The translations under genes and the position numbers were made by a program. Below, piece by piece: positions 1-6,982 of a DNA stretch of 16,139 nucleotides. Origin of the DNA: Chryseosolibacter sp039917935 (GTDB lineage: Bacteria > Bacteroidota > Bacteroidia > Cytophagales > Cyclobacteriaceae); contig JBDSIM010000283.1 in the NCBI GenBank assembly GCA_039917935.1, positions 1-16,139 of the forward strand, written 5' to 3'. Under the pieces are notes generated by a model that was not told where the DNA came from, made no database searches, and saw only the letters and a program-made list of their open reading frames with translations. How positions within the stretch are numbered: position 1 is the stretch's first letter; every line of letters begins with the position of its first letter.

Positions 1-758
1 GCTCTATCCCGCGGGGCCCACAAAGTTCGTTTTTCAAAAGCAGTATTATCGTCCACAGTGGGCACCCCCCACAGCACTTTGCTGGTATAAGCAAATAAAT
101 TGCCAAATTCATCATGGTCTTCAACTATGCAACCTATTATGATGGCACCCAGGCTGTCTCCGGGAACTGGCTGGTCTAATTCCACCTCTGCCCTTCCTTC
201 TCCATCGGTTGTGTAAACGTCATCACCCAGGCTTAGGGCTCCAAATAATCGCTTTACTATAAACTTCATTTCCACTTCTTCAACCGGCACCCAGCCTTCT
301 GCGGTCTTTTGTTCAATCCTTCCCGTGATCAATTTGGATTCATCATCCGTGGTTAGTACTAACCGTGCACGACTTATATGCAACGATTCACTTACCTCCT
401 CTGTACTGTCCGATTCCAAAACCGTTGCATAAAAATCAAACTCATCCAGGGATTCCCAGGACGCTTTTAATTTTTCCGGCAGCACGAGTTTGAACTCGCC
501 TTTTTCGTTGGTAATTCCTGAACCCACTAATGCGTTTTCTGTTTCCTTATTAAAGGTAAGGTTCACATGCAGTCCACTTATAGGATAAAACCTGCGATCA
601 ATCCGCTTTCGCACAGTCGTGATCACATAGGGTAATTCGTCACCTGCCTGAAAGTAATTAAGTGTTACACTTGGTGTGATCTTTACGCTTTGTGCCTGGC
701 TGTTGGTGTGCAGACAAGCAATGAAAAACACACATATCAATATTTTCAACCTGATCAT
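1..758 (-). CDS. Secreted protein of unknown function (partial, C-terminus beyond the left edge)
   Basis: I translated this by hand. It starts with ATG at 758-756 and stays open to the window edge, giving 252 codons. The start overlaps the TGA of the upstream NrfD gene in an ATGA arrangement (4 bp), so translational coupling is likely and it belongs to the same operon. Residues 1-22 form a Sec signal peptide (MIRLKILICVFFIACLHTNS, then QAQ), giving a periplasmic or outer-membrane product. The rest looks like two beta-sandwich repeats: each has a G/T-x-x-x-G-E/G-x-(F/A) hairpin, near residues 79-88 (ITNEKGEFKL) and near 188-196 (TTDGEGRAEV), as in carboxypeptidase-regulatory or bacterial Ig-like domains. 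No haem motif and no cysteine cluster appears in the visible part. I do not recognise a named family. The position suggests an accessory or anchoring role for the redox module, but this is inference. Confidence 0.8.
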   Translation of the reverse strand, partial: MIRLKILICVFFIACLHTNSQAQSVKITPSVTLNYFQAGDELPYVITTVRKRIDRRFYPISGLHVNLTFNKETENALVGSGITNEKGEFKLVLPEKLKASWESLDEFDFYATVLESDSTEEVSESLHISRARLVLTTDDESKLITGRIEQKTAEGWVPVEEVEMKFIVKRLFGALSLGDDVYTTDGEGRAEVELDQPVPGDSLGAIIIGCIVEDHDEFGNLFAYTSKVLWGVPTVDDNTAFEKRTLWAPRDR

Positions 759-2074
759 GACGGCATAGGTTTAATTTCACCCTGAAGATTTTCTTTTACG
801 GTTTCCTCAATGGGAATAATGGGTAATATCCGCGCAAAAAATGTTATCACCAATAATGCTCCCGCCAAGGAACCGCACGTTATGGCCCATTCTTCCCAGG
901 TAGGAAAATAATGGGCGTATTCGTCTGGTGCATCGGCAACAGGCAAAAACGGGTGCAACAAGGTTGGAGTAACTATGAGAAAGCGCTTGAACCATGCACC
1001 CACCACGACAAGGATACCCATGATAAACATGGGCAATGGCTTTCGGCCTGCCCTGAAGAGCATCACAACTGCCGGAAGAACCATGCCCATTAAAATCACC
1101 AACCAGAACAATGGTGCAAACGAGCCAGTAAATAACTCTGTCAAATGTTCTTCTTCAGATTTTTTCATCTTAAAAGCCGGCACCAGGTATTCGTTAATAT
1201 TAAAATAGAGATATAATAGCGCCAACATTACCAGCATTTTGCCCATGTAATCAAAGTGTTTTAGTGTAATATAATTTTCCAGGTGATAAGCCCTTCTGAA
1301 CACATACATAGCAACAATTACTCCCCCGGCGCCTACTAAAAATGCCCCGGAAACAAAGTAAGCCCCGAAGTTGCTGCTGTCCCAACCTGCGCGGTAGGTA
1401 GTTGCAAATAACCACGAGGTTACCGTGTGAATAGCAAAGGCCACCGGTATGATGGTGATGATCAATATGCGGATAGACCTGCTTAAAATTCTCTCCTGAT
1501 CGGGCGTACCCTTCCAAAAGGAACCCAGAAAACTGTAGAACTTAACCATGCGTGGACTGAAGCTGTCTTTAAATTTTAACAAGATTTTCAGATCAGGTAA
1601 TAGAGGAAAATAAAGCAATAGCACACCCAATACCAGGTAGGTTGTAATCACAATCACATCCCACATAATCGGAGATTGTAATCGGCCGTACAGGAAGAGG
1701 TAATAAAAGCGGTCGGGCCGCCCCATGTCCACGATGATAATAATGGAAGCAAAAAGGATTGCGGAGACTGCAATAATTTCAGCAATGCGGGTTAGTGGGG
1801 TACTCCAGGTTGCATTAGTAAGGCGAAGGATAGCGGTGATTAATGAGCCCACCAGGCTCACCGCCACAAAGAAAACAAAATTCGAAATGTAAATTCCCCA
1901 CAGCGCATAATCGCGCATACCGGTCACGCTAAGTCCGTAGTTCAACTGACGATAGTACCCAAACAACCCCACTGCACAAATGAGCAGCAGAACAGCAACC
2001 CAAATTTTTCCGGCACGTCCAAAGGGTTGAGGAAGCAGGTCTCGATGAATCCTTTCTGTTATTGATGTCTGCAT
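755..2074 (-). CDS. NrfD/PsrC-family quinone-interacting membrane subunit (ActC-like)
   Basis: This 439-aa protein is very hydrophobic, with about ten membrane helices (roughly residues 23-40, 57-82, 97-116, 138-158, 200-226, 237-259, 276-300, 319-341, 347-368 and 398-419). Ten helices and about 440 residues fit the ActC/ActF/PsrC branch of the NrfD superfamily better than the shorter eight-helix NrfD. Family-like features are VDMGRPDRF around 115-123, a histidine in AIHTVTSW at 214-221, and FNINEYLVP around 291-299. These proteins exchange electrons between menaquinol and a partner four-cluster Fe-S protein, and some may move protons. The partner gene ends 21 bp upstream, which is the standard pairing. 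The 3' end overlaps the next gene by 4 bp. No haem or Fe-S ligands are expected in this subunit. Direction of electron flow and terminal partner are unknown. Confidence 0.9.
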   Translation of the reverse strand: MQTSITERIHRDLLPQPFGRAGKIWVAVLLLICAVGLFGYYRQLNYGLSVTGMRDYALWGIYISNFVFFVAVSLVGSLITAILRLTNATWSTPLTRIAEIIAVSAILFASIIIIVDMGRPDRFYYLFLYGRLQSPIMWDVIVITTYLVLGVLLLYFPLLPDLKILLKFKDSFSPRMVKFYSFLGSFWKGTPDQERILSRSIRILIITIIPVAFAIHTVTSWLFATTYRAGWDSSNFGAYFVSGAFLVGAGGVIVAMYVFRRAYHLENYITLKHFDYMGKMLVMLALLYLYFNINEYLVPAFKMKKSEEEHLTELFTGSFAPLFWLVILMGMVLPAVVMLFRAGRKPLPMFIMGILVVVGAWFKRFLIVTPTLLHPFLPVADAPDEYAHYFPTWEEWAITCGSLAGALLVITFFARILPIIPIEETVKENLQGEIKPMPS

Positions 2075-2095
2075 TTTTTTTTAAGTGTTTTGTAT

Positions 2096-2983
2096 TTATT
2101 TTTTAAGACCTTCTTCATAAGGGAACAACCGGTTAACCGGTGGCAAGTAATACACCCGAGGCTTGGTACCCAGATCTTCGAGTAAACGATAGCCTGCACG
2201 GTCGCGGATTAACTCGCTGAAACGAACGGTTTCCGAACCATTGGTAACGGTGTCTTCGTTCATATCGCCAAAAAAGAATACACCATTCGGGCATGCCGAG
2301 ACGCAATGCGGCAGTTCGCCCTTGCGCACCATATCTGGACAGAAGTCACATTTTCCAACCGTGCCTATTTTTGGCGGGCAACTTGTTTCGGGCGAATACT
2401 CCATGTCAAGCGACTCCTTAGGAATAACGGGTTTGTCCCAATTGAACACCCGAGTGGAGTAAGGACATGCGGCCATACAAAACCGGCAACCAATGCAGCG
2501 ATCATTGTCGATGAGCACAATGCCATCAGTCCGCTTGAAGGTTGCATCAACCGGGCAGACCTTTACACACGGAGGCTCATCACAATGCATGCAGGTAGTG
2601 GGTTGCCAGTAGGGGGCTGTATGTTCACCATCCTGCATGGAATATATCTTAATCCAGTTTTGTCCCTCATTTACAAAGTGAGCCTTATTGCAGGCCGACT
2701 GGCATTTTTTAAGGTTCTTGCAGAGTGCAAGGTCAATCACCATCACTAACTTCTTTCCTTCAATACCTTTTCTGGCATCAATGGGCGAGGGAATGGGAAC
2801 ATCAGGCACGGGTTTTAGAAATGCCTTATCTACTTCAATAATATACCCATCCACTGAAAGAAGTTGCACCTTTTCACCGGATTCTTCAACACCCTCATCG
2901 GGCCCTGGTAAAAACGGGTTGTCGTCTCGGGAAAATAATTTCGTTAGAAATAATTTCCTTGAATTTTCTTTATTCTGCATCAT
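2096..2983 (-). CDS. Four-cluster ferredoxin-like electron-transfer subunit (PsrB/HybA/DmsB type)
   Basis: This 295-aa protein carries four cysteine groups: C88-C94-C98; C131-C134-C139-C143; C163-C166-C169-C173; and C212-C215-C227-C231. This is the classic layout of the 16-Cys Fe-S subunits of the molybdopterin oxidoreductase family and of NrfC, HybA and ActB. Group I is abnormal: the canonical second cysteine of CxxCxxCxxxC is Leu91 (CKNLKKCQSAC), so one cluster may be [3Fe-4S] or be ligated differently. There is no signal peptide, so export would need a Tat-bearing partner. The N-terminal segment at 41-57 (LLSVDGYIIEVDKAFLK) resembles residues 40-55 of the 76-aa Tat protein encoded just upstream. 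It should pass electrons to or from the NrfD protein encoded 21 bp downstream. The real partner at the other end is not visible. Confidence 0.9.
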   Translation of the reverse strand: MMQNKENSRKLFLTKLFSRDDNPFLPGPDEGVEESGEKVQLLSVDGYIIEVDKAFLKPVPDVPIPSPIDARKGIEGKKLVMVIDLALCKNLKKCQSACNKAHFVNEGQNWIKIYSMQDGEHTAPYWQPTTCMHCDEPPCVKVCPVDATFKRTDGIVLIDNDRCIGCRFCMAACPYSTRVFNWDKPVIPKESLDMEYSPETSCPPKIGTVGKCDFCPDMVRKGELPHCVSACPNGVFFFGDMNEDTVTNGSETVRFSELIRDRAGYRLLEDLGTKPRVYYLPPVNRLFPYEEGLKK

Positions 2984-3007
2984 GCCATTGTTTTCAATTA
3001 TGCTGCT

Positions 3008-3238
3008 TTAAAGTGTCTGGTCTTTCCAAACCCATGATACCAGTTTGTCCTTTGTAGCGACCGTTTTATTTTTCGGCAACTTTCTGATATCCACTTCCAC
3101 CAGCTTGCCCTCGTGGGTAAGAAATTTTGCTGTTTTCAAATCACGTTTCCGCTGGGGCCATTTTTTAATAGTCCCCACCAGGCCGCTGATGACCAATGCA
3201 CTCACTGCTAAAAAATCTCTTCGTTTAAAAAAATTCAT
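3008..3238 (-). CDS. Small twin-arginine (Tat) signal protein
   Basis: This 76-aa protein begins MNFFKRRDFLAVSALVISGL, a good Tat signal (K-R6-R7-D-F-L followed by a hydrophobic stretch to about residue 22). The mature part is about 50 residues, basic, with no cysteines and no cofactor motif. Residues 40-55 (LTHEGKLVEVDIRKLP) resemble the N-terminal region of the neighbouring Fe-S protein (LLSVDGYIIEVDKAFL). It lies 10 bp downstream of the beta-barrel gene and 24 bp upstream of the Fe-S gene, within the same operon. Small Tat proteins next to Fe-S or formate-dehydrogenase genes are known (the 'formate dehydrogenase region TAT target' type), though the mature part here does not resemble that type. 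It could be a Tat carrier or a tether for the signal-less Fe-S subunit; that is inference. Operon position and the clear Tat motif argue that it is a real gene. Confidence 0.75.
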   Translation of the reverse strand: MNFFKRRDFLAVSALVISGLVGTIKKWPQRKRDLKTAKFLTHEGKLVEVDIRKLPKNKTVATKDKLVSWVWKDQTL

Positions 3239-3248
3239 ACGTGTTGAA

Positions 3249-4145
3249 TTAAAAGTTCCACAATCGCGTGATATTGAATCCGATTAAAAATTCGCCTTTA
3301 AAAAAATCGAAAGAGTTGTAGGCGATATTCTCCTGGGGTATGATGCCTTGGAAATTTGTAAAGAAAATTTGGAAGCCGTGTCCGCTGGTAGCAATCTCCC
3401 ATCCAATGGTCACTCCGGGTTTTAACTTAAAATTCGGATCATTATGATCTGTTAGTTGTTGTACATAACTAATCATAATTGACGATTGGGCGGAGAATTT
3501 ATATCGGCCGGCAATGGCAACCGCTATCATATCATTCTTATATAAAGAATCCACTGCATTGAAATGTGAAAAACTGGGAGTAAGCTGAAGTGAAATTTTT
3601 GAATTTAACCGGGAGGCAACATTTAATTCATGATAAAATGATAAACGATGAGCATCTTCCGCAAAATTTTCAGGAGCCCGCGTATCAATGACTATGTTTC
3701 CAGAATAAGTAACGCTAACCGGTATGCTCCAGTCTCTACGCTGCTTGACAATTGCATACTTTAGATTTAAGTCCACTTGTTTTTTGAATTTGGTGAACCC
3801 AAAACCAAGGGCCAGGTTTTCAATGGGAGTATAAGAAAAAACCATTCGTATGTTGGCGGGGGCATAAATTCCATACAGCTCACTAATACCATTCTCAACC
3901 GTTCCGAAACGATGTTGAATATTAAACTCTAATGTTTTAGCCGTAGGTACAACCACCGATTGAAGGTCCATCAGCTGTGCACTTTCAAAAGGAGCTTTGA
4001 CCGGTCGCTTATCGGATTCATCGGATTTTTCATCCTGAGCTTGAACAAGTGATAAAGACAGAAGAATTAGAACACCAGTTGATAGTATTATTTTCCATTT
4101 CTTCGCCTTGGATATTGGATTCAATGAGTATTTCATTTTGTTCAT
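3249..4145 (-). CDS. Outer-membrane beta-barrel protein (possibly DUF5777 type)
   Basis: This 298-aa protein has a signal peptide (hydrophobic stretch about residues 18-34, ending LVQAQ at 33-37). After a charged linker (DEKSDESDKR) come alternating amphipathic strands of 8-12 residues, for example FNIQHRFG, IRMVFSYTP, LALGFGFTKF, WSIPVSVTYSG, FQIFFTNFQG and GEFLIGFNITRLWNF. The protein ends on a strand with a terminal Phe, as is common in outer-membrane proteins. The size suggests about 12-14 strands. The segment FESAQLMDLQSVVVPTAKTLEFNIQHRFG recalls bacteroidete beta-barrels annotated DUF5777, though I cannot confirm this by search. The gene starts 11 bp after the small cytochrome gene and ends 10 bp before the Tat gene, so it is probably an outer-membrane partner of the haem lipoproteins. 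It is too small to be a known MtrB-like conduit, and its role is unknown. Confidence 0.75.
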   Translation of the reverse strand: MNKMKYSLNPISKAKKWKIILSTGVLILLSLSLVQAQDEKSDESDKRPVKAPFESAQLMDLQSVVVPTAKTLEFNIQHRFGTVENGISELYGIYAPANIRMVFSYTPIENLALGFGFTKFKKQVDLNLKYAIVKQRRDWSIPVSVTYSGNIVIDTRAPENFAEDAHRLSFYHELNVASRLNSKISLQLTPSFSHFNAVDSLYKNDMIAVAIAGRYKFSAQSSIMISYVQQLTDHNDPNFKLKPGVTIGWEIATSGHGFQIFFTNFQGIIPQENIAYNSFDFFKGEFLIGFNITRLWNF

Positions 4146-4156
4146 GGTTTCAATAT

Positions 4157-4534
4157 TTAATTATCAAGTGCGCCTTGTTCAATCCATTTGAGTATCATCG
4201 CCCTATCTTGGTCAGTGGCGTTCTGCTTCATTGTTCCGGTACTTATTTTTTGATAAATAATGCTTTCTTCCGGGGCATCCGTGTAGATATACCCGAAAAA
4301 GGTAAGTCTGATATAAGCATTTTGTTCGCTGAGATCCGGTGGAATTCCTGCTTTAGAATGACATCCGGAAATATTGCAGGATTTAGTAAAAATAGGTAGG
4401 ACATTTAAAGAAAAACTGACACTGTCCGGCACCTCAGAAGTCTTCGGTTCAATGATATCATATGTACAGGCAAACAGACCGCCAGCCAGCATTGCGGCAA
4501 CTAATAAGGGTTTTATTATTTCTTTAAATTTCAT
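4157..4534 (-). CDS. Cytochrome c-type lipoprotein with CX4CH haem motif
   Basis: This 125-aa protein has a lipoprotein signal peptide with lipobox LFAC (Cys23). The mature part holds a single haem-binding motif, C53-NISG-C58-H59, with four residues between the cysteines instead of two. A possible axial methionine is M102 in STGTMKQN, followed by the helix ILKWIEQGALDN typical of small class I-like cytochromes of Bacteroidota and Planctomycetota. CX4CH haem sites are known in other cytochrome families, including tetrahaem cytochrome c3. Its ATG shares one base with the TAA of the preceding gene (TAATG), so the two are probably translationally coupled and made in equal amounts. It likely carries one electron at the membrane surface between the larger haem lipoprotein and another partner. 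The redox partner is not known. Confidence 0.8.
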   Translation of the reverse strand: MKFKEIIKPLLVAAMLAGGLFACTYDIIEPKTSEVPDSVSFSLNVLPIFTKSCNISGCHSKAGIPPDLSEQNAYIRLTFFGYIYTDAPEESIIYQKISTGTMKQNATDQDRAMILKWIEQGALDN

Positions 4535-5799
4535 TATTCCTTCGGTTTGAATGTCAATTGCTGATTGGTGATTCCAATTTCATTTAACTCATCATTGTGC
4601 GTGACTGAGAAATTGAAATTGTACAACATTTGATCTGGATTAAGATCAATGTCATCTGTATTTCCTGTATTTAATTTTCTAATCAACAGGACGGAATATC
4701 CTTTGGTATTGTACTCATCGATTTTTGCTAACTGCACATTGGATATTGACCTTATATCGGAGCTGCTACCGGTGGGATTTTGAAGGTAATACCCGGGTAT
4801 GCCGCTAAATCCTCTCAAGCGAGCGAACAAATCAGTGCGGTCTGTTTCATTAGCCGGGTAGTGAACCGCCCCTTCATGAGTACTTCCATTTGTAGCAAAT
4901 GCATCCAATGCACTGCGCGTCCAACGGTTGAACTGCCCCGGTTTATTTAGTCTAATTCCTGTTGGATTAACTGTTCCATCCCCATTTCCCGTTGTCCCAT
5001 GACAAGTAGCGCACTCAGCCTGGAAGTATAAATCTCCCTTTAGAATATCTCCTGTAAATTCTTTTTTGTTGAGCAAGTAGTAGCCGGGGTCAAGAATCGT
5101 AAACCCGCCAGGAACTCGTTGAAGTTCCTGTTGCGTTCCATCCCAATCATACATAGGTCCACTTCGGTTCGTACTTCCAGAATTATTTCTAACATAGGAT
5201 TTATCTCCCAAATCATTTGTTAAAACGCTGGAATTCTCAATCATATCAATGGCATACCCCAAAGGCTCGGATAACGCCAATGACCAGTTCCACACATCTT
5301 TTTTACCATCGGCCATATCAAATGAAAAGATAAATGCATCTTCACTTCGTTGCGATGTCCACCCCGTTGTCAACCCTGATTTGTTCGGATCAATCGGTCC
5401 GTCAAAAAGCCAATTGGTTTTCGATGCATTGAATAGTGTGTCTTTCCAAGAAATAAGAATATAGATACTGTCGTTATCGTAGGCAGCTTTCATGGTAATG
5501 AACGGATTCTTTCCTTGATTAAAATCTGAAAGTCCATTGAAAAGGCCGCTTACATTAAAGAGTCCATCATCAGCTGGAACTTGGGAGGTTACCAGATTCT
5601 GAGGATTGATAACGAGATAGTCTGCAGTTTTCCAATAGCTGGAGGTAATTTTATTAGGTCGGGTTGTCACGTAGGGCGCCGCCTCCAGAGTTGTGGTGGG
5701 ATCTGGAACATCTGGCTGTGGAAACTTGATGGGATCGTTTTCGAAGTAAGTGCATCCTACTAAGACAATTCCGATTATAAAAAACCCTATTCTCTTCAT
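4534..5799 (-). CDS. Lipoprotein fusing an ethylbenzene-dehydrogenase-type haem-binding domain to cytochrome c
   Basis: This 421-aa protein has a short lipoprotein signal (lipobox LVGC, Cys16). Residues about 50-245 look like the haem-binding domain of ethylbenzene dehydrogenase gamma, DMSO-reductase-like cytochrome and cytochrome c-552 proteins: a beta-rich region with DSIYILISWKD (110-120), EDAFIFSFDM (153-162), DVWNWSLAL (168-176) and EPLGYAIDM (178-186). A c-type haem site follows, C263-ATC-H267 (CATCHG), with GNGDG just after it, typical of class I cytochromes. The C-terminal about 80 residues are unassigned. In characterised enzymes such as ethylbenzene, selenate and chlorate oxidoreductases the first domain binds haem b and serves a molybdenum catalytic subunit, but none is visible here. 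It is the first gene of the tightly packed run and overlaps the next gene by 1 bp. The haem b ligands cannot be assigned by eye. Confidence 0.82.
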   Translation of the reverse strand: MKRIGFFIIGIVLVGCTYFENDPIKFPQPDVPDPTTTLEAAPYVTTRPNKITSSYWKTADYLVINPQNLVTSQVPADDGLFNVSGLFNGLSDFNQGKNPFITMKAAYDNDSIYILISWKDTLFNASKTNWLFDGPIDPNKSGLTTGWTSQRSEDAFIFSFDMADGKKDVWNWSLALSEPLGYAIDMIENSSVLTNDLGDKSYVRNNSGSTNRSGPMYDWDGTQQELQRVPGGFTILDPGYYLLNKKEFTGDILKGDLYFQAECATCHGTTGNGDGTVNPTGIRLNKPGQFNRWTRSALDAFATNGSTHEGAVHYPANETDRTDLFARLRGFSGIPGYYLQNPTGSSSDIRSISNVQLAKIDEYNTKGYSVLLIRKLNTGNTDDIDLNPDQMLYNFNFSVTHNDELNEIGITNQQLTFKPKE

Positions 5800-5837
5800 G
5801 GTAATTTTGGTAACCTAAAACGGTTTTTTGAATTAAA

Positions 5838-5861
5838 TAAGGGGGGCAATTGCCCCCTTTA
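5838..5861 (-). terminator. Hairpin terminator or attenuator between the YceI-like gene and the redox operon
   Basis: Perfect palindrome GGGGGCAATTGCCCCC (5842-5857), extended by A/T pairs on both sides. On the minus strand it is followed by TTATTTAATT. It lies 18 bp after the stop of the YceI-like gene and about 39 bp before the start of the haem lipoprotein gene. It should stop or reduce read-through into the downstream genes. Because of its flanks it could also act on the other strand. Confidence 0.75.
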
Positions 5862-5878
5862 TTCAGCAACTTGGATTT

Positions 5879-6961
5879 TTATAGTTGCTTGTACATTACA
5901 ATACTGATTTGTATCTTAATCGCCGCATCAGCTAAACTGGATGAGGTGATTCCATAGTCAGCTTTAGCCTTCATAGAGAAACGACCTTCAAATCCAGAGT
6001 ATATTCTATTGTTGGAAGGATCGGTCCAGGCGGGTACAGCTTTGAACCAGATCTCGGCTGGTTTGGTAACTCCGTTGAACACAACATTTCCCTTTGCAAC
6101 ATATCCATCACCCAGTTTGGCAACACTTGTACTTACAAATTGTGCATAGCGTTTTGTGTTTACAGTGATCGGTTGAGGGACAGCATCAGTTGGAGTGGCG
6201 TTATCTGCTGTGATTCCAAACGTTCCCATGATGCAACCCAATTCGGTAAACATTGAAGCAGGGCTAAAAAGTGGAACGTCCATGTTGGTAAGCCGGTTGT
6301 CTCTTCCACCCGGGGTGCGTGTATTGACGCTCGCTAAGTCAACCTCAAAGTTGAATGAACTGGTGGCTAAATTATTTGGATCAAAATTGAATACTGCTTT
6401 GCTGAGCTGTGAAAAGGATCCGCTAAAATCAGCTTCAGTGCCACGGTAAGGAAATTCAAAAGTTAACGGGCTATGGACTGCATCGTAAGTCCAGGCACCT
6501 GTATTGGCATAAGCACTTCCCGTCCAGGCGTAATTGGCTGCCAAAACTTCGATTCCCGTTTGTCCGGTAGAAACAAGGGGCAACTCCTGAACGACATCTG
6601 TAGAAGCAACATTAATTGCCACCGGTTCACTCGTTGTAAAAGTCAATCCATCCATCCGGCCGGAGATATTCTTATTGTCGGAAAAATAGGTTGCCCTAAG
6701 CGTATAGGCTCCCGTACTTAAGTTTGTAAAATTATAATCTCCATTTTCATCGGAAATGGTAGAAATCGATGCCGTTGTGTTGGCTAAATACACGACTGCT
6801 CCCAATGCATTTGCGGTGGCACCGGAAGCATCTGTAAAGGTTACTTTGCCTGAAACCGATACCAAGGGGGGAACTGGCTCATCTTCGCTGCATCTTACCA
6901 CAGTAAGCAGCGCGAATAATAATAGAAAGGCTGAAAGAAATTTTAACGTTTTCATATTCAT
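5879..6961 (-). CDS. Lipoprotein with carboxypeptidase-regulatory-like and YceI-like domains
   Basis: This 360-aa protein has a lipoprotein signal with Cys24 (VVRC). The residues just after the cysteine are SEDE, matching the acidic lipoprotein export signal known for surface lipoproteins of Bacteroidota, so surface exposure is plausible. Residues about 34-110 form a carboxypeptidase-regulatory-like beta-sandwich (VSGKVTF... NGDYNFTNLSTGAYTLRATY). Residues about 155-358 resemble the YceI family, a lipocalin-like fold that binds isoprenoid or quinone-like lipids in characterised members: WTYDAVHSPLTFEFPYRG, FNFEVDLASVNTRTPGGRD, YVAKGNVVFNGVTKPAEIWF and the C-terminal FSMKAKADYGI. It lies upstream of the redox genes, separated by a hairpin terminator. 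Start: ATG at 6961; a second ATG lies two codons later, and either gives a complete signal peptide. Confidence 0.82.
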   Translation of the reverse strand: MNMKTLKFLSAFLLLFALLTVVRCSEDEPVPPLVSVSGKVTFTDASGATANALGAVVYLANTTASISTISDENGDYNFTNLSTGAYTLRATYFSDNKNISGRMDGLTFTTSEPVAINVASTDVVQELPLVSTGQTGIEVLAANYAWTGSAYANTGAWTYDAVHSPLTFEFPYRGTEADFSGSFSQLSKAVFNFDPNNLATSSFNFEVDLASVNTRTPGGRDNRLTNMDVPLFSPASMFTELGCIMGTFGITADNATPTDAVPQPITVNTKRYAQFVSTSVAKLGDGYVAKGNVVFNGVTKPAEIWFKAVPAWTDPSNNRIYSGFEGRFSMKAKADYGITSSSLADAAIKIQISIVMYKQL

Positions 6962-6982
6962 ATAGTTTTTGTTGATAGATCA

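Noticed and set aside
755..2983. Alternative complex III (ActABCDEF) locus
   Set aside because: Only NrfD-like and Fe-S subunits are present as separate small genes. The pentahaem ActA, the large ActB, and ActD and ActE are missing.
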